From NCBI GenBank assembly GCA_965153455.1, contig OZ234497.1, positions 2,108,001-2,172,000 on the forward strand: 64,000 nucleotides of DNA. Direction: 5' to 3'. Positions 10,955 through 23,169 of the stretch are shown here, piece by piece. The stretch is from Sphagnum compactum. Its lineage: Eukaryota > Bryophyta > Sphagnopsida > Sphagnales. How positions within the stretch are numbered: position 1 is the stretch's first letter; each line of letters opens with the position of its first letter. The notes beneath the pieces are model-generated. The model did not search any database. It was not told the origin of the DNA and saw only the letters and a list, made by a program, of their open reading frames with translations. A program made the translations under genes and the position numbers.

Positions 10955-12617
10955 CACTTGTATAAGTAATAATAACAAGAGGAAAGGAGAGCTGAAAGTG
11001 AGTTAACTAAGTTACCTATTATTATTATTCCCTTTGTTTTCCTTTTCCGGGTTTTAATTTTCCTTTTCCTTGCCAAATGAACGTACCTAATTTGGCACCT
11101 AATTTATTTGAAATGAAGGAAAAAAACCAAAAAAATGGAAAATGCCTGCCCGAGTTTGTGTCCTTTCGTTCTCTTGCGCTCACTTTCGTTCTCTTCTGCT
11201 CACTTTCGTCCGCCCCCTTCCGTTCCCCTCCCCCCACCCCAAGAGAGAGAGAGAGTGGAGAGGGAGAGAAAACATTTAGCGAGCGCTTGCGGAAAAGTGG
11301 TCCGAATTATTACACAAAGCGTCGTGGTCTCCATTGCCGCTTGCTTCGCTTTTTGCTGCTGTCTGGCCGCCTGCTGCTGCGGGGTCACGATCTGTTCATC
11401 AACGAACCAGCACTGCTTTCTCTCCCGTTGGACAATACTGACGGACTCTTTTCGTATGATCATGAAGTAAGCCCTTCATTACGCCTTTTTTCTCTTTCAT
11501 CATTGCTGCGGATTATTATTTGCTTGTCTAAGTTTAAGTTAGGAGAAGAAGTTGTTGTAGTAGTTTTGTCGTCGTTGTTGCTGTTGTTTTTCTCTTGGAT
11601 TGTTGCGGATTTGCTACTGTTTTACCCGAAGAAGAAGAACAACAAGGAGGAGGAGAAGAAGAAGAACTTGTTGTTGTTGTTGTTTTTTTTTTCCCCCTCT
11701 TTTTGTATTATTGCTGCGGATTTGCTAGTATAAGTTTTCACAAGAACAACAACAACAATAAGGAAGACGAGGACGAGGACGAGGACGAGGAGAACTTGCA
11801 GATTCACTTTGGACATGGATGTTGCTGATGGATAGGGGAAACACTGATGCAGCTTCTTTTGTTTTGTCAGATCTTGTGCTTGTTGAAACGTTCAAGCAGG
11901 ACCTCTATTGTTGTTGCTGCTGCTGCTGCTGCTCTTTGCGACGGATGTGATTTTTTTGGTTCTGTTTTCCTTCGGTTTCTGCATCGTTGTAATCTCCATG
12001 TCATCGTGCTACCGGGGGCCAAGTATCGAGTGAGATGTGAGAGTTAGGATCCTAAGCGAAAAATAGCAGCAAATGATGATGACGCTGTACACAAGGAGAA
12101 GCAGATTGTTCTTTGGTTGTAATAGCAGCACTCTCCGTCTTGTCTCTGAGATTCATTCCGGGATGGAATCTTCCCTGAGGTTTGTTTGCTCGCGGCTATT
12201 GTTCTGGTGACCTCCCGGAAGTGCCGTTGTTGCTGTGTATCTTTTTTGGTTCCGTGATCTTCTTTAGCTTGAGTATTTTGGAGAAGTCGGGACTCGTAGC
12301 CGGAGCAACAGAGAGGAAGAACTAGGACCAGCAGCAGAAGAAAAGACAAGAAAAACAAGGAGGAAAAGGTGGAGGAGGCAGCAGAAGAAAAGAGAAGAAG
12401 AAGAAGAAGGATTCTGTTGTGATTTCTTCTGCTTTGAAGCTCGGGTCTCAGGTGTCTAGTTATGGTTTTTTGGAGATAAGGCAATGGAGGCTGATGCCAG
12501 TGGCTCAAGGAGGAAGAAGAGGCAGCAGAAGTTAGGAGGAGGTGACTGTAGAGAAGGCAGAGTTAGATTTGTGCCTCCTCGAGCTTTCCATCTCCAAAGA
12601 GGCTGAATAGCATCCCT
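10955..12617 (+). promoter_or_regulatory. Probable promoter and long 5' leader of the USP-kinase gene
   Basis: A TATA-like TATAAGTA lies near 10959. From about 11140 the sequence becomes CT/GA-rich and then carries (TTG)n and (GAA)n triplet tracts at 11545-11690 and about 11745-11800, a (GAC)n-like tract near 11768, and a CTG run near 11917. The next protein start is 12618, so the leader could be 1.5 kb, or contain a 5'UTR intron (GTAAGC occurs at about 11466). Several upstream ATGs open short frames, the longest 218 codons but low-complexity. The transcription start is not visible, so the extent is inference. Confidence 0.4.
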
Positions 12618-15600
12618 TTGATGAATTCCTCAATGCCAGGACACTCGAGGATGCAGGGTGGGGGCTTGGATTCTATGGTCAACAGTAGTAATGTCATAGA
12701 GTCAATCTCAGGTGCTTCACAGGTTTTTCTGAAGCCAAGAAAGGGAAGAGGGGGTCTTCGATTTGATATGGCAGAGAGGATTGTTGTTGCAATAGATGCC
12801 AGCAAGGAGATTACCAAAAATGCTCTGGAATGGGCTCTCACCAATGTTGCCGTCCAAGAAGGGCATTGCATCACTCTCTTGGCCCTCTTTCCATCTGGAA
12901 CCTCTGGTAAGTTTCTTAGCCTTGAACAACACCATATATCTGAGCCGCAGTATTTTGGGTTCTGATTGAAATTCATTTTTTGGGCAGTCCAATGCCTTAT
13001 GTGGAGACCAACTATTTCCCCATGTATTCAGGTTTTGTATTTTTTGGAATGGCAGTTCGGAAAGTATGGGGGTTTTCAGCTCTGTGGCCGCTGCTGGGTG
13101 GTGATTGTGGATCTCGGATTGGACGAGTTGGTAGCATGGGTTCTAGGGCAACTCAATCTGAGATTGAAGGCGAGATCCAGAGAGCTTGCTCCACCATGAT
13201 GCAGGACCTGCACAACCTCTGTGCTGAAAAGAAGGTCTGCAGTTTTTGTAATCTGTACTGTGTTTTTTTGTGTTCTGTATATCAAAGAAAAGGTTAAGTG
13301 ATTTTTTTTTGTTAGCTGAAAGTGGAATGGGTGTGTCTTTGGGGTTAGATTGACATCCGGTTGAAAGTGGTGCAAGCAGCAGGGAGATATGTAACAGCCT
13401 CAGAGGCAAAGAAACTTGGAGCAACTTGGGTTGTTCTTGACAGGCAATATCTTTGCTCTCATGTATTTTTTGGTTTCATGGCATAAATTTTGTTTCAGCT
13501 GGCAAGACTTATTTGTTCAGTCATGGAACCTCCTAGAGTGTGTGCATAAACAATCTGCTAAAACAATGAGAAAAAAATGATATGATTTGACTGCAGGCAT
13601 TTGAAGAGAGAGGCAAAGAACTGCAAAGAGCATTTGGATTGCAACATTGTACTCGTTAAGCAATCGGAACCCAAGATACTGCGGCTGAATCTCAGGCACA
13701 GAGGCTCTTATGAGCTTCCAGCTCAGGGGCTAACCACTCCAGCATCCTCTGGAGAAGCACAAGATGGGTTGAGTTTCTCAGACTTACCAAAGATGGCCAG
13801 GAATGCAGTTTACTTGCAATCTGACTGCACCACTCCTTCAAGTAGTCCTGATGAGATTGGAGCACCTTTTACACCCTCTGATCAGGGAATATCTTCCAAT
13901 AGCAGTTCTGAGACAAGCAACTCACCATATACCTCTGTAGATCCACATTTGTACAAACACTTAGCCCATGTTAGCTCAGAGATGACTGTCCGAGGTGCCA
14001 TCTTGGAAGCTGCAGCAGCAGAGCTTATTGAGAAGGGTGGTACCTACACACCTTCTGATTCAGACAGTGATGATGTAAGTCCACTGCCTGGTGCGAGCCC
14101 TGATCCTGCAAGGTGTGATCTCAAGCTCGGCAAGCCTTATTTTGATGGGAGAATGATGTTCTGTTCAGAAAATATGAGACCAAATCCAGGTTTGTCATTG
14201 AAGCTCTCCCTCCAGATAATTGCTCTTACAAAGGATGATACAATAGGTATGTCTATATGCTTTTTTTGTAAACTAGTTCCATTTGTAGGAAGGTCTATAC
14301 CTTAAGCGACAGCATTGGAGAATGGAACAGGGAACAGATATGAGATGGCACTGTCGAGACCTACATCCAGATCAGCATCAAGAACAGTCTCCAGACGTGA
14401 TTCACCTGCAAAAAGTTCTCACAAAGCTTCTCCAGAACAGCCACTGACTGGCAGCCAGTATTGGTCATCTGACGGGCGCCCTTCTCTCAGTCAAAGGGAG
14501 GTGAGCTTCAGCCAGAGTCTTGGAGCAATGCTGCAATCCAATGTGGAGCCCTCTACCCCACCACCAGAACGAGGATCTCTGTCAGAGCTTCTTAAGCCTG
14601 GACGAGGTACAGTCTTTTCAATCCTCTGTCAAACATCGTCATGCACATACTTACACATTCATATGGGTAACCTATCATACATACAGTACAGGGGTGTTTT
14701 ATTGCAGCCATTTCATCTTCTTTCCTTCTGTTCATGCCCAGTCCTGTCCATTATTACCACTTTGCTGTCCATCTCTGCTTCCAGCTAAGCTGTCAATCCC
14801 CCCTTCAGTACCCTACAATTACTGACCCTTGGCATGTATCCATCTGGTTCCCTTCATCTGTTTGCCCTTGCTCTCAAGCAAAGGTGTTCACTTCCATGCT
14901 TTTACTGCTGTCTGTGTTTTTGTTGTGGGCCAAAAGCTAGTTGACACTCTTTTTCCTTTCATTTTGCCCCCTTTTGTCTCATGAAGCACTGGAAATGACC
15001 AAGAACCACCAAATGCCTCTTTTATCCTTATTATGTGTGAGTGGAACAAGTAGAGCAATTGAAGTGAGCCCAGTTCTCCTGTAGTGAAGTTAATTTTCTT
15101 CTCAAATACTTTCTGATCTGTCCAGACTCTGATCAGAGCGTGGGATTCGCAAAGGATGGTCGGTACATTTATGGTGGAGGAGACCAAGGAGATCAAGATC
15201 CTGAATTGCTTAGGATGAAGAGAGCTGACCTAGAGCGATCATCAAATGTGAGGAAAGCAATATTGCTATCACAGAATGTCATGCCAGGTCCCCCACCCTT
15301 ATGCTCCATTTGCCAGCATAAGGCACCCGTGTTTGGAAAACCTCCTCGGAGGTTTAGTTATGCTGAGCTGGAGCTTGCAACAGCAGGATTTTCACCAGCT
15401 AATTTTCTTGCAGAGGGAGGCTATGGGTCTGTTCACCGTGGGATATTACCAGATGGTCAGGCTGTGGCTGTGAAGCAGCATAAGCTTGCTAGCACACAGG
15501 GAGATAAAGAGTTCTGCTCTGAAGTTGAAGTGCTGAGCTGTGCACAGCATAGGAATGTGGTCATGCTTAATGGCTACTGTGTGGAGGGAAATGCAAGGCG

Positions 15601-17461
15601 GCTACTTGTATATGAGTTCATCTGCAATGGCTCCCTGGATTCTCATCTATATGGTAAAATCTTGCAGCTCACCGCTCAGGATTCAGAGACAAGATCAAGG
15701 TCATTTTCATGTGAGATCTGATCTTTTTTTTGCTGTTTCTTCGTGACAAGAAGAATTTCTGATGTTTTCTACTATTTTTTGGTTGCAGATCAAAATAGGG
15801 CACCATTGGAATGGCAATCACGACAGAAGATAGCAGTTGGTGCTGCACGGGGTTTGCGTTATCTCCATGAGGAATGTCGTGTTGGTTGCATTGTGCACCG
15901 TGACTTACGCCCCAACAACATTCTTTTAACCCATGACTTTGAACCCTTGGTACAGTGCTTTTCCAGCCTGATTTCTGCAACCCCTCAATAAGCACCAAAT
16001 TATTGTATGAGTGTCTTAGGTCATAGCACAAATGTATTGAAATCATTACCAGGTGGTCCCAGAAACAATTTCCATCCTCTTGTTATAACTGAACTTCAAT
16101 GTACTATCATGCCATCAACACAGTCAACCAGCAAGGTGCAGGTGACAGTTTTGAGCATATTCTCATCATGTCTTGGTGTTTGTGATTCAGGTTGGGGATT
16201 TTGGGCTTGCCCGGTGGCAACCAGATGGGGACTGTGGTGTGGATACCCGAGTAATTGGCACCTTTGGGTGATTTTTCTCCCTTTCTGAATTGGGTTCTCT
16301 GTAAGGATAGTGACAAATTGGGAATTTAGAGCCAGAATCAATGATCCTGGAATGGTACCATCATCCCAGTAGTACTCAAATGTGCTATGTTTGGGAGCAA
16401 TATGCTTAACCATGCTCCTGACATTTGTGTAGAAGTACCAGGTTGCCTTTGTCAATTGATTGTATTCCATGGCAAAGCTTAAGTGGGAGCTGGTTGTTTG
16501 ATTGTGGTTCAATGTGAGCAGGTACTTGGCTCCAGAGTACACTCAGAGTGGCCAAATTACAGAAAAGGCGGATGTTTATTCATTTGGGGTGGTTCTCTTG
16601 GAGCTGGTCACAGGGCGCAAGGCAGTTGACATTAACCGTCCTAAGGGAGAGCAGTGTCTCACTGAGTGGGTAAGCCCTTCTCTCCTCATCACTTATCTAA
16701 TGGAAAATTTGATCCTCTCTCCTTGTGTCTCCAAACTTCTCACATTCAGCTGAATACTGTTGCCAACACTGTCACTGATGACATCGGTTCCACAGGCACG
16801 ACCTTTGCTGGAAGAAAAGGGAACCCTACCAGTAGATCCACGGCTAGAGAATAAATATGCAGGGTTTGAAATTCACGCCATGCTCCATACTGCAGCTTGT
16901 TGTATCCGACGTGATCCTCACCACCGACCACGCATGTCACAGGTCAGTTTTGTGATGAGAAAGCTTCATCCTGTGTTTTGGTATTGTCAGATACCATGTT
17001 GTGTCCAATTGTTTAGTGTACAATTTAAACATAGTTATGTTTGTAAATCTCAGGTACTAAGGATGCTCGAGGGTGAGATGATTATTGATGCTCATGCTGG
17101 CTCTCCATTGTCCATGTATGGAAGCAACAGACTCGTATATGAACATCCAGGGATTTCCCAAAATCCAAAGGTATGGACAAACATCGCAAAGCCCTCTAGT
17201 GACCATCAATCAAATGGATCATCAAATTACTCATCACCCAATGGCCATCTTCTTATTAGCTCATTGCAAACAAGTCCAAGAACATTAAGCCCAAGCTCAC
17301 TGCCTCCAAGTGGCAGGGTTACCCCAGAACCCAATGTCAGTACCAGAAGTTCTAAGCTTAGCTTTGAGGCTTTAAAAGCAGCATACAAGGAAAAGCCAAG
17401 CTATAGTACCCATGGATTGATGTTGGCATATGACAGCAGTACTGCAGGGAACAACCTTTAA
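12618..17461 (+). CDS. USP-domain receptor-like cytoplasmic protein kinase
   Basis: Eleven exons join in frame: 12618-12906, 13056-13234, 13349-13443, 13597-14246, 14313-14606, 15126-15653, 15789-15949, 16191-16267, 16522-16669, 16796-16942, 17054-17461, giving 991 residues. An N-terminal USP-like alpha/beta domain (about 50-220; [20 protein letters not shown]) precedes a Ser-rich linker, the family signature [12 protein letters not shown] (562-573) and a kinase domain (about 579-880). The kinase has EGGYGSV (599-605), ATP-binding Lys619, HRD (715-717), DFG (735-737) and GTFGYLAPEY. The catalytic loop reads HRDLRPNN, with Arg for the usual Lys. This group includes plant proteins annotated 'inactive protein kinase', yet Lys, both Asp and DFG are present here, so activity cannot be excluded. 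No signal peptide or membrane segment is seen, so it is probably cytosolic. A second Met at 12768 lies just before the USP domain; the upstream Met was chosen because the frame is open. Substrate unknown. Confidence 0.93.
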
Positions 17462-18560
17462 AGTGATGTTTTGGTGTTTGACATGTTGTGACTAGCTATT
17501 TTGTACATTCAGAGTTACAGAATTTTGTAAGGTGATTTTTGCCTAATGTACACTCGGCCTGTGTGAGCATTTCTGTGTTCTGTGGGAGGACCATCTGTAC
17601 AATAATAGGACTATGAAATAGTGGCAGCTATGCTCCTGTCTGAATGTAGTTGAGATAATAGATGGATGCTTCCACAATATCATATTGGATTACCCTGTCA
17701 CTTTGCACTATTGAAAGTGTGAAGTGCACCATGCTAAAACATTATGTATTATCTGCTCTTTGACCAATGCATATGCTCTCTTTTGTTATTGTATGAACAT
17801 TTTGGTGATACTTTTGGCTGATGACAGTATGATCAGGGGTTCTGAAAGAGGTGATCTGACCAGTTCCTTATGTTCCTGAGCATTCTGAGAGAGTTCCTGC
17901 TCAGGTGTTCTGAAAGAAGGTGCTCTGACCATGTTCTTAGGCTCATGAGTGAGCATTCTGAGAAAGCTGATCTGACCAGGCTCTTACTTAAGCTCCTGAG
18001 TGTTTCATGATTTAATTATTCATTGCTACAAATAATCCACACTTTTTGTTCAAATAACACTAAGATATAGTGACACATGTAGAAGTTAGATCTTCAGGTG
18101 GATTTGAACAAAAAAAGTCCACAAAATGTCTGACAGGCTCAAGTTGTAGAGTCTGATTGTTGCTCCATGTCCCAACTGATACTGACAACAATTGCAATAT
18201 TTTCCCTGAAATCTGATGTGCATGCAAAAGCATCTTCATCTTTGGCTCATGATATCAGTAGTATGTTCCTTCATCCTTTTGCTGTGCTCATTTTGCTGCT
18301 CTCTGTAAATCAAGGCTGCTGGCCCAAAATTCTTACTGCAATGCTAATCATAAGAGTAGTACTCCATAATTACACTAACACCATCTACTAATTTCATGCA
18401 CATTCGATTCTTACTAATCTCAGGATGCCAAAATCCTAGAGGAAAAACAAGAGCTTCCGCTGTGCCAATAAAACAATTAGTGTTATTACCAGTGCTACTG
18501 TGAGTACCAGTGCCTGTGCTCCCACCCCCCAAATCACCCATGAGCAAACTCCAAGTAGTT
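17462..18560 (+). other. 3' flank of the kinase gene
   Basis: The first 200-300 bases are probably 3'UTR. Near 17820-18010 a phrase like 'gttctgaaagaggtgatctgaccagttcctta...ctcctgag' recurs three times with variations, a local tandem-like duplication of about 60-70 bp. No further exon is recognised. Confidence 0.4.
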
Positions 18561-18580
18561 AGCCACAAAATCCAGACATG

Positions 18581-18628
18581 AAGCAGACAGACAGACAGAC
18601 AGACAGAGAGAGAGAGAGAGAGAGAGAG
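18581..18628. repeat. Compound (ACAG)n(AG)n microsatellite
   Basis: Uninterrupted CAGA units followed by AG dinucleotides. Confidence 0.9.
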
Positions 18629-18719
18629 TCTTAATCAAGTCTCAGGAGAAGCTAAGCTACTAAGTAGCTATGAAATTGTTGTAGAGAAATCTCCACAACA
18701 ACATCTTGAAGGTAACATG

Positions 18720-19460
18720 ACAATGGAGTGCAGTCATAACAAGTGTTGGACCAGTCAGTTACACAGGTCTGCACATGGTATCAACATGGGTATCAAGAAG
18801 CCTATCACTGAGGCAATACAAGCTGTATACCGATACCAGCCAGGTAGGGACCTGAGGTAATAATACCAGAGGCCTTATACCAATTCCAATACCAGGTTAA
18901 TACTTGCCTCATACCACTAGGCAAAAATCAATTTTGGAACCGATATCAGGACCAGACTGGTATGAAAGTTCCAAAAAAGACTTAATAACCGACTTCAGGA
19001 TTGTGAAAATTTCAAAAAGCGCCCAATACAAGGATGAGACTGGTATGTTGAAAAGTTGACACCAGTTCAACACTGACCACAACCTTGTGTTTCCCATTCC
19101 AGCTTGTTTGCTCAGTGATTAGTACAAAGTTTGAAAGAGAATTTGACACAAATCCAATCCTGTAGCAACATACACTCCAGCAAAATCTTTAAAGAACTGG
19201 CAGTTTGCATGAAAGAACTGACAAAGAACTGGCGGTTTAGGGTAGGTTCATTGACCGGGTTCTTTGATTTTTTAAAACATAAGGCTGGTTAAGGGTCAAC
19301 ACTGGTTCTATGTTTTTTCGAGAACCGCTGGTCAAAGGTCAGAATTGGTTCTTTAAATTTTGAGAACCTCCAGTTAATAATATACATATTCCCTAAACCC
19401 ATACCCGCCAGTTCCAGGTTCCAAAAAGAGAGAACTGCCTAACACTGGTTTTGACACAAT
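18720..19460. repeat. Degenerate short-word arrays (TACCAG/TGGTAT, then GGTTC/GAACC)
   Basis: From 18775 to 19065 the words ATACCAG, TACCGATACC and TGGTAT recur about every 10-40 bases on both strands. From 19195 to 19445 they give way to GGTTCTTT, GAACCGC and AACTGGC. There is no fixed period and no protein sense. A GGTT/AACC array of the same style lies at 27855-27990. Confidence 0.5.
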
Positions 19461-19537
19461 CTTTTCATATATTCTGTATTAGTAACCCTCTGAACACAAG
19501 ATCTAAGATAGAGTAGCTATAGATTTCTGACATGACA

Positions 19538-20190
19538 TCAGGAGAGGATTGAGGCCATGCCATGCACTGTGTTCTAATTTGCAAACAAATGATGGGATTG
19601 AGGATGTAACAGGAGACAGAATGAGCACATACCGCAATGGCACAGGCTGCCAGGCCAGGCCGTTCCCGTGGGTCATGATACCGTTCTGTATAGAAGAGGT
19701 AAGTGCCATAGTACCAAGAGAATGGAACCACAAACCCAATCAAAAATCTGGCATCCACAGCACAAAAGAGAGTGATCAGACTCCAGTTTCATACCACCAC
19801 AGCTCTCTTGGATAGTTGTCTGCACATTTCATCAAATTTTAGATATAGACCAGACACCACATGAATTATGTGAAATCTGCTGAGCAAAATTCTCGAGTGC
19901 ATGATATGCATTCAATTTATCCAGCAATGGAAAACAAGATTGAGCACACTTACAAAGTACCCAAACCCTAAATGAAAAAACAGAAGATTTTGAGAGGAGG
20001 GTGAGGGAAAAAGGAATTCAGATGCTTACGAGCACCAGCCAAAGCCACATCCACAGCAGGGTAGTCGATGGTCATAGATTCCAATATAAGGGACGGCAGC
20101 AGCATCTGACTCATAATCTTGATTTCCTAATAGAGCTTGATATGCACTTCCCCCTGGAGAGCCTCCTTGCTTCTGCTCTCTCCCCATCAT
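19538..20190 (-). CDS. Ribosomal protein L18a-like small membrane protein
   Basis: Three minus-strand exons: 20190-20030, 19747-19633 and, tentatively, 19573-19538, giving about 103 residues. Exon 1 starts with Met-Met after an in-frame TAG, is hydrophilic, and ends in DHRLPCCGCGFGWC. Exon 2 continues FLIGFVVPFSWYYGTYLF, a membrane segment, then DPRERPGLAACAIA. The order RLPCCG-(F/L)GW, hydrophobic segment, then a (D)xRE(R/K)xGxxAC motif is the hallmark of the plant L18a-like family. Despite the name it is a small integral-membrane protein family of unclear function, not a ribosomal subunit. The junction of exons 1 and 2 is phase-consistent (donor GTAAGC, acceptor CCAG). The C-terminus is uncertain. 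The third exon is short and hydrophilic, follows a 59-base intron, and lacks the second hydrophobic segment I would expect. Without that splice the frame runs on to 19465. Confidence 0.75.
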
Positions 20191-21330
20191 GCCCTAATTC
20201 TTACGAGATCTGCCTCCCCTAACAGATCCACAACCTCATTGATTCCCTCCACCTCTCTTTTACACTTGGATCATCTGCTGCCCCCATCATCATTCACAAA
20301 AACAAAGAATCATAAAAACTGGAGAAATGCAACCAGAAGTCTGTGTGTGTGAGAGAGAGAGAGAGAGCCTCAGCCTAATTCAAGATCTTCAACACATGAT
20401 GATGACCACAAAAGAAAACTGATTTTATGCCTAACAACAGAAGTGATCAAAGCTTCTTCCCATATGTGTATGTCATCAAGCCCTAATCTGGGATGAACAT
20501 ATTCTCAGATCAAGCAAAAAACTGGAGGACATCAACCTAGAAAATTCTGGAACTATTTTCCTCATCCTCCTCCTCATCACCATCATCATCATGATTCCTG
20601 TGAAGGAATGATGAGCCAAGAAAAAAGACCTGGGACATCCAACTGGAGGCACATGATTACAGAATCAAAGCCACACACAACCATTCTGTATCAAGGAGCC
20701 AAAAACACCCACCCACTACCCATCATTCTTTTCTTCTTGTTACTGATTGAAGAGCAAAAATTTCAGACCCAAAATGAAGCAACAACAACATCAACAACAT
20801 CCACCAAATCTCACCAAGCCATTGGAGCTCCATTCAATGGCATGCACGCATGATCCAACCAAAATTTGCTTCCACCAAAAACAAAAACAAAAAACACAAA
20901 AAACACAGAACTTCAAACCTCCTCATCTGTCTCTTGACTTTGGAACAACAAAAGAAACTCCAAGTTCCATCACTCTTGAGCTTTTTTATCGAGGACACAA
21001 AAACAAAGGCAATGTGTGTGTGATTTTTGTGTGTGTGCACTTGAGTTCCAAAAGCAGAGTTTTGAGATTATGCAGATTGTGTGGGCAAGTGGCAGTAAAA
21101 TCTGAGTTGAGTGAGAAAGTTTCTATTTGAGTTGTTGGGTGTTCTTTATTTCTTTCTTTATTTCTTTCTTTCTTTCTTTTCTGTCTGGCTACATGGTGTC
21201 CTCAAACCTCTGCCACCTTTCAGCCCCCTGGACCCCACTCTTTCTTCTTCCCCAAAACCACCAACCTCCCAGAATCAGGTCTTTTGTCTCCTGTAAGTTT
21301 AAGTCTTGCTAACCCAAAACCAAAAAGGAC
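20191..21330 (-). promoter_or_regulatory. Upstream region of the L18a-like gene
   Basis: Reading upstream on the minus strand, this region is CA/GA-rich, with a (GA)n run at about 20350-20366, an (AAAAC)n-like run near 20880, and a (TTTC)n run near 21150-21180. It probably contains the 5'UTR and promoter. No TATA box is assigned. Plus-strand frames here (for example 20747-21130) are low-complexity and not supported as genes. Confidence 0.35.
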
Positions 21331-21410
21331 TTTCATGGTGAAATATTTGAACTTTCATAATTCTCCTTTTGCCTTAAGATACTTTTTTATGTAAATGGCA
21401 AGGCCATAAT

Positions 21411-21592
21411 CTTCAAAAAAAAATCCTCTCGAAGAAACCAAAATCCTTCAAGATATCATAACTCTGTAACTAATCTCAAGTTTCAACATAAGCCAAAATA
21501 TCATCTTTCAAAAGTCCTCATATAAGAATAGACCTATTATTATTATTACCTAGTATGGGCCAAAATCCCTTAAGCTACTATACTCTATAATG
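21411..21592 (+). repeat. Left arm of a large inverted repeat
   Basis: About 180 bases match the reverse complement of 22892-23070 at high similarity. The exact core tcccttaagctactatactc continues to about 29 identical bases at the inner edge. Both arms carry the (ATT)n block beside 'aatagacctatt'. Confidence 0.85.
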
Positions 21593-22891
21593 AATCTAAA
21601 CACAACATCCTTGCCTTGCTTGGTAGGCAATGCCAACAAAATCAAATCCCCCACTGTTAAACTAGTTGTGTTTGCCCCCATACATACTTGGTAAAACCTA
21701 AAATCATACATGCATGTCTACTATCTTAGATCAATAATAAATTTTCAAAACATAAAAAGAAACAACAATATAAACAAATTAATGGATTAAAAATTAATTT
21801 CATTATGGGTTTTCGTTATTAAATCTTCATCAAAGCCTTATTGAAGTTTTTAAAATAACATCAAATTTAAAATTTTAAAAATATATCTCAAGAAAGAATT
21901 TTATATTTAATATTTAATTTATTTTTAAATTGATGTGTTTTATTTTAATCGATTATTCCATAATCTTTCAAACCAATTTTTTTAAAATCTCATTTTAATA
22001 AAATTTAAAGGAATTGAAGCTAATTATTTTTATGTTTATCAAAAAAATCATTTTAAAAATTAGTCATATGACTTCTTTTTACATTTCATAATGACATGAA
22101 ACCTTGTGATACAAAAAGGCAAGTGACAACCCAGCAAAAATAAAATGATAAGAGGTATGATTAAATCAGTTACCCAACATTCCTATTTTGAGAAGAAACC
22201 CAACAAGTAGATGGGTAGACTTCAAAACAACCCATCAATTCGATGGGTGCACCCAAAATCTACACATGCCCGTCCATTAACTTGGGGCAATAATATAAGT
22301 AAGAAAGTTCAAATGGTCCCATTCTAGCATTTCCATTGGTTCTTTAATATTCTCACAAACCTACCAAATCTTATAACACATTTAACTATTAACTCACTCG
22401 TTAAATAAATAAATTCAAATCACCAAATTGAGCAATTTCATTGACTATAACATTTTTTTCTGCACTCCTAAACACAAGCCTATTCAACATCCTCTATATA
22501 ATAATTATGAACTAATATTATAACCCTTTATACAAATCTTTTATTTTATTGATGTATTAGTGGTGTCGTCCTTGTTATGTTCTTTAGTGACTTGTGTTCT
22601 CGAGCTTTTATTTGCCTTGTACTTCTTGTGGATGGGTTCCCCCATCCCTCTCTTTTTTATGTACAAGGTTTTTCTTTTATAACAGTATTATACAAACACG
22701 CTTAAAACCACATGAATTGCAAACTATACACTCCTTCGAAAATCACTGCAAATCCAAAAAAATGTCCAATGCAACTACCATACATACTCCCAACTTTCTC
22801 ATTAGATAATTGTATCACAAAAATGATCACTAAATATGTTTTGCCCATCTCTATGAAACCTTTTTGGCCTTGCCTTGATATTGTGTTTACA
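21593..22891. other. Spacer between inverted arms
   Basis: Very AT-rich 1.3 kb with no gene recognised. Short frames near 22594-22939 are not supported by composition or similarity. Confidence 0.5.
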
Positions 22892-23070
22892 TTCATTATA
22901 GAGTATAGTAGCTTAAGGGATTTTGGGGGCCCTAGGTAATAATAATAGGTCTATTTTTATATGAGGATTTTCAAAAGATGATATTTTTTTGGCTTGTGTT
23001 GAAACTTGAGATTCGTTATAGAGTTCTAATATCTTGAAGGATTTTGGTTTCTTGTAGAGAATATTTTTGA
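22892..23070 (-). repeat. Right arm of a large inverted repeat
   Basis: Reverse-complement partner of 21411-21592. Immediately outside it, 23082-23165 carries gtgaaatatttgagtttcc ... aaatggcaaggcca in the same orientation as 21338-21408, so that outer segment is a direct, not inverted, repeat. Confidence 0.85.
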
Positions 23071-23169
23071 AAATTATATTTTTGCATGGTGAAATATTTG
23101 AGTTTCCCCATAATTCTTCATTTGCCAGAAGATACTTTTTAAAGTAAATGGCAAGGCCACAGTGTGACA

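Noticed and set aside
11077-11733. 218-codon plus-strand open frame upstream of the kinase gene
   Set aside because: Made largely of CT/GA tracts and TTG/GAA triplets; overlapping frames are open on both strands; no domain. Better read as 5' leader.
12044-12508. 154-codon minus-strand frame
   Set aside because: Antisense to the leader of the kinase gene, with Ser/Leu low complexity from the GAA/AGC-rich tract; no motif.
13001-13055. Earlier acceptor for kinase exon 2 at about 13031 (cag before gttttg)
   Set aside because: It breaks the frame into the conserved WGF block; the acceptor ending at 13055 keeps it.
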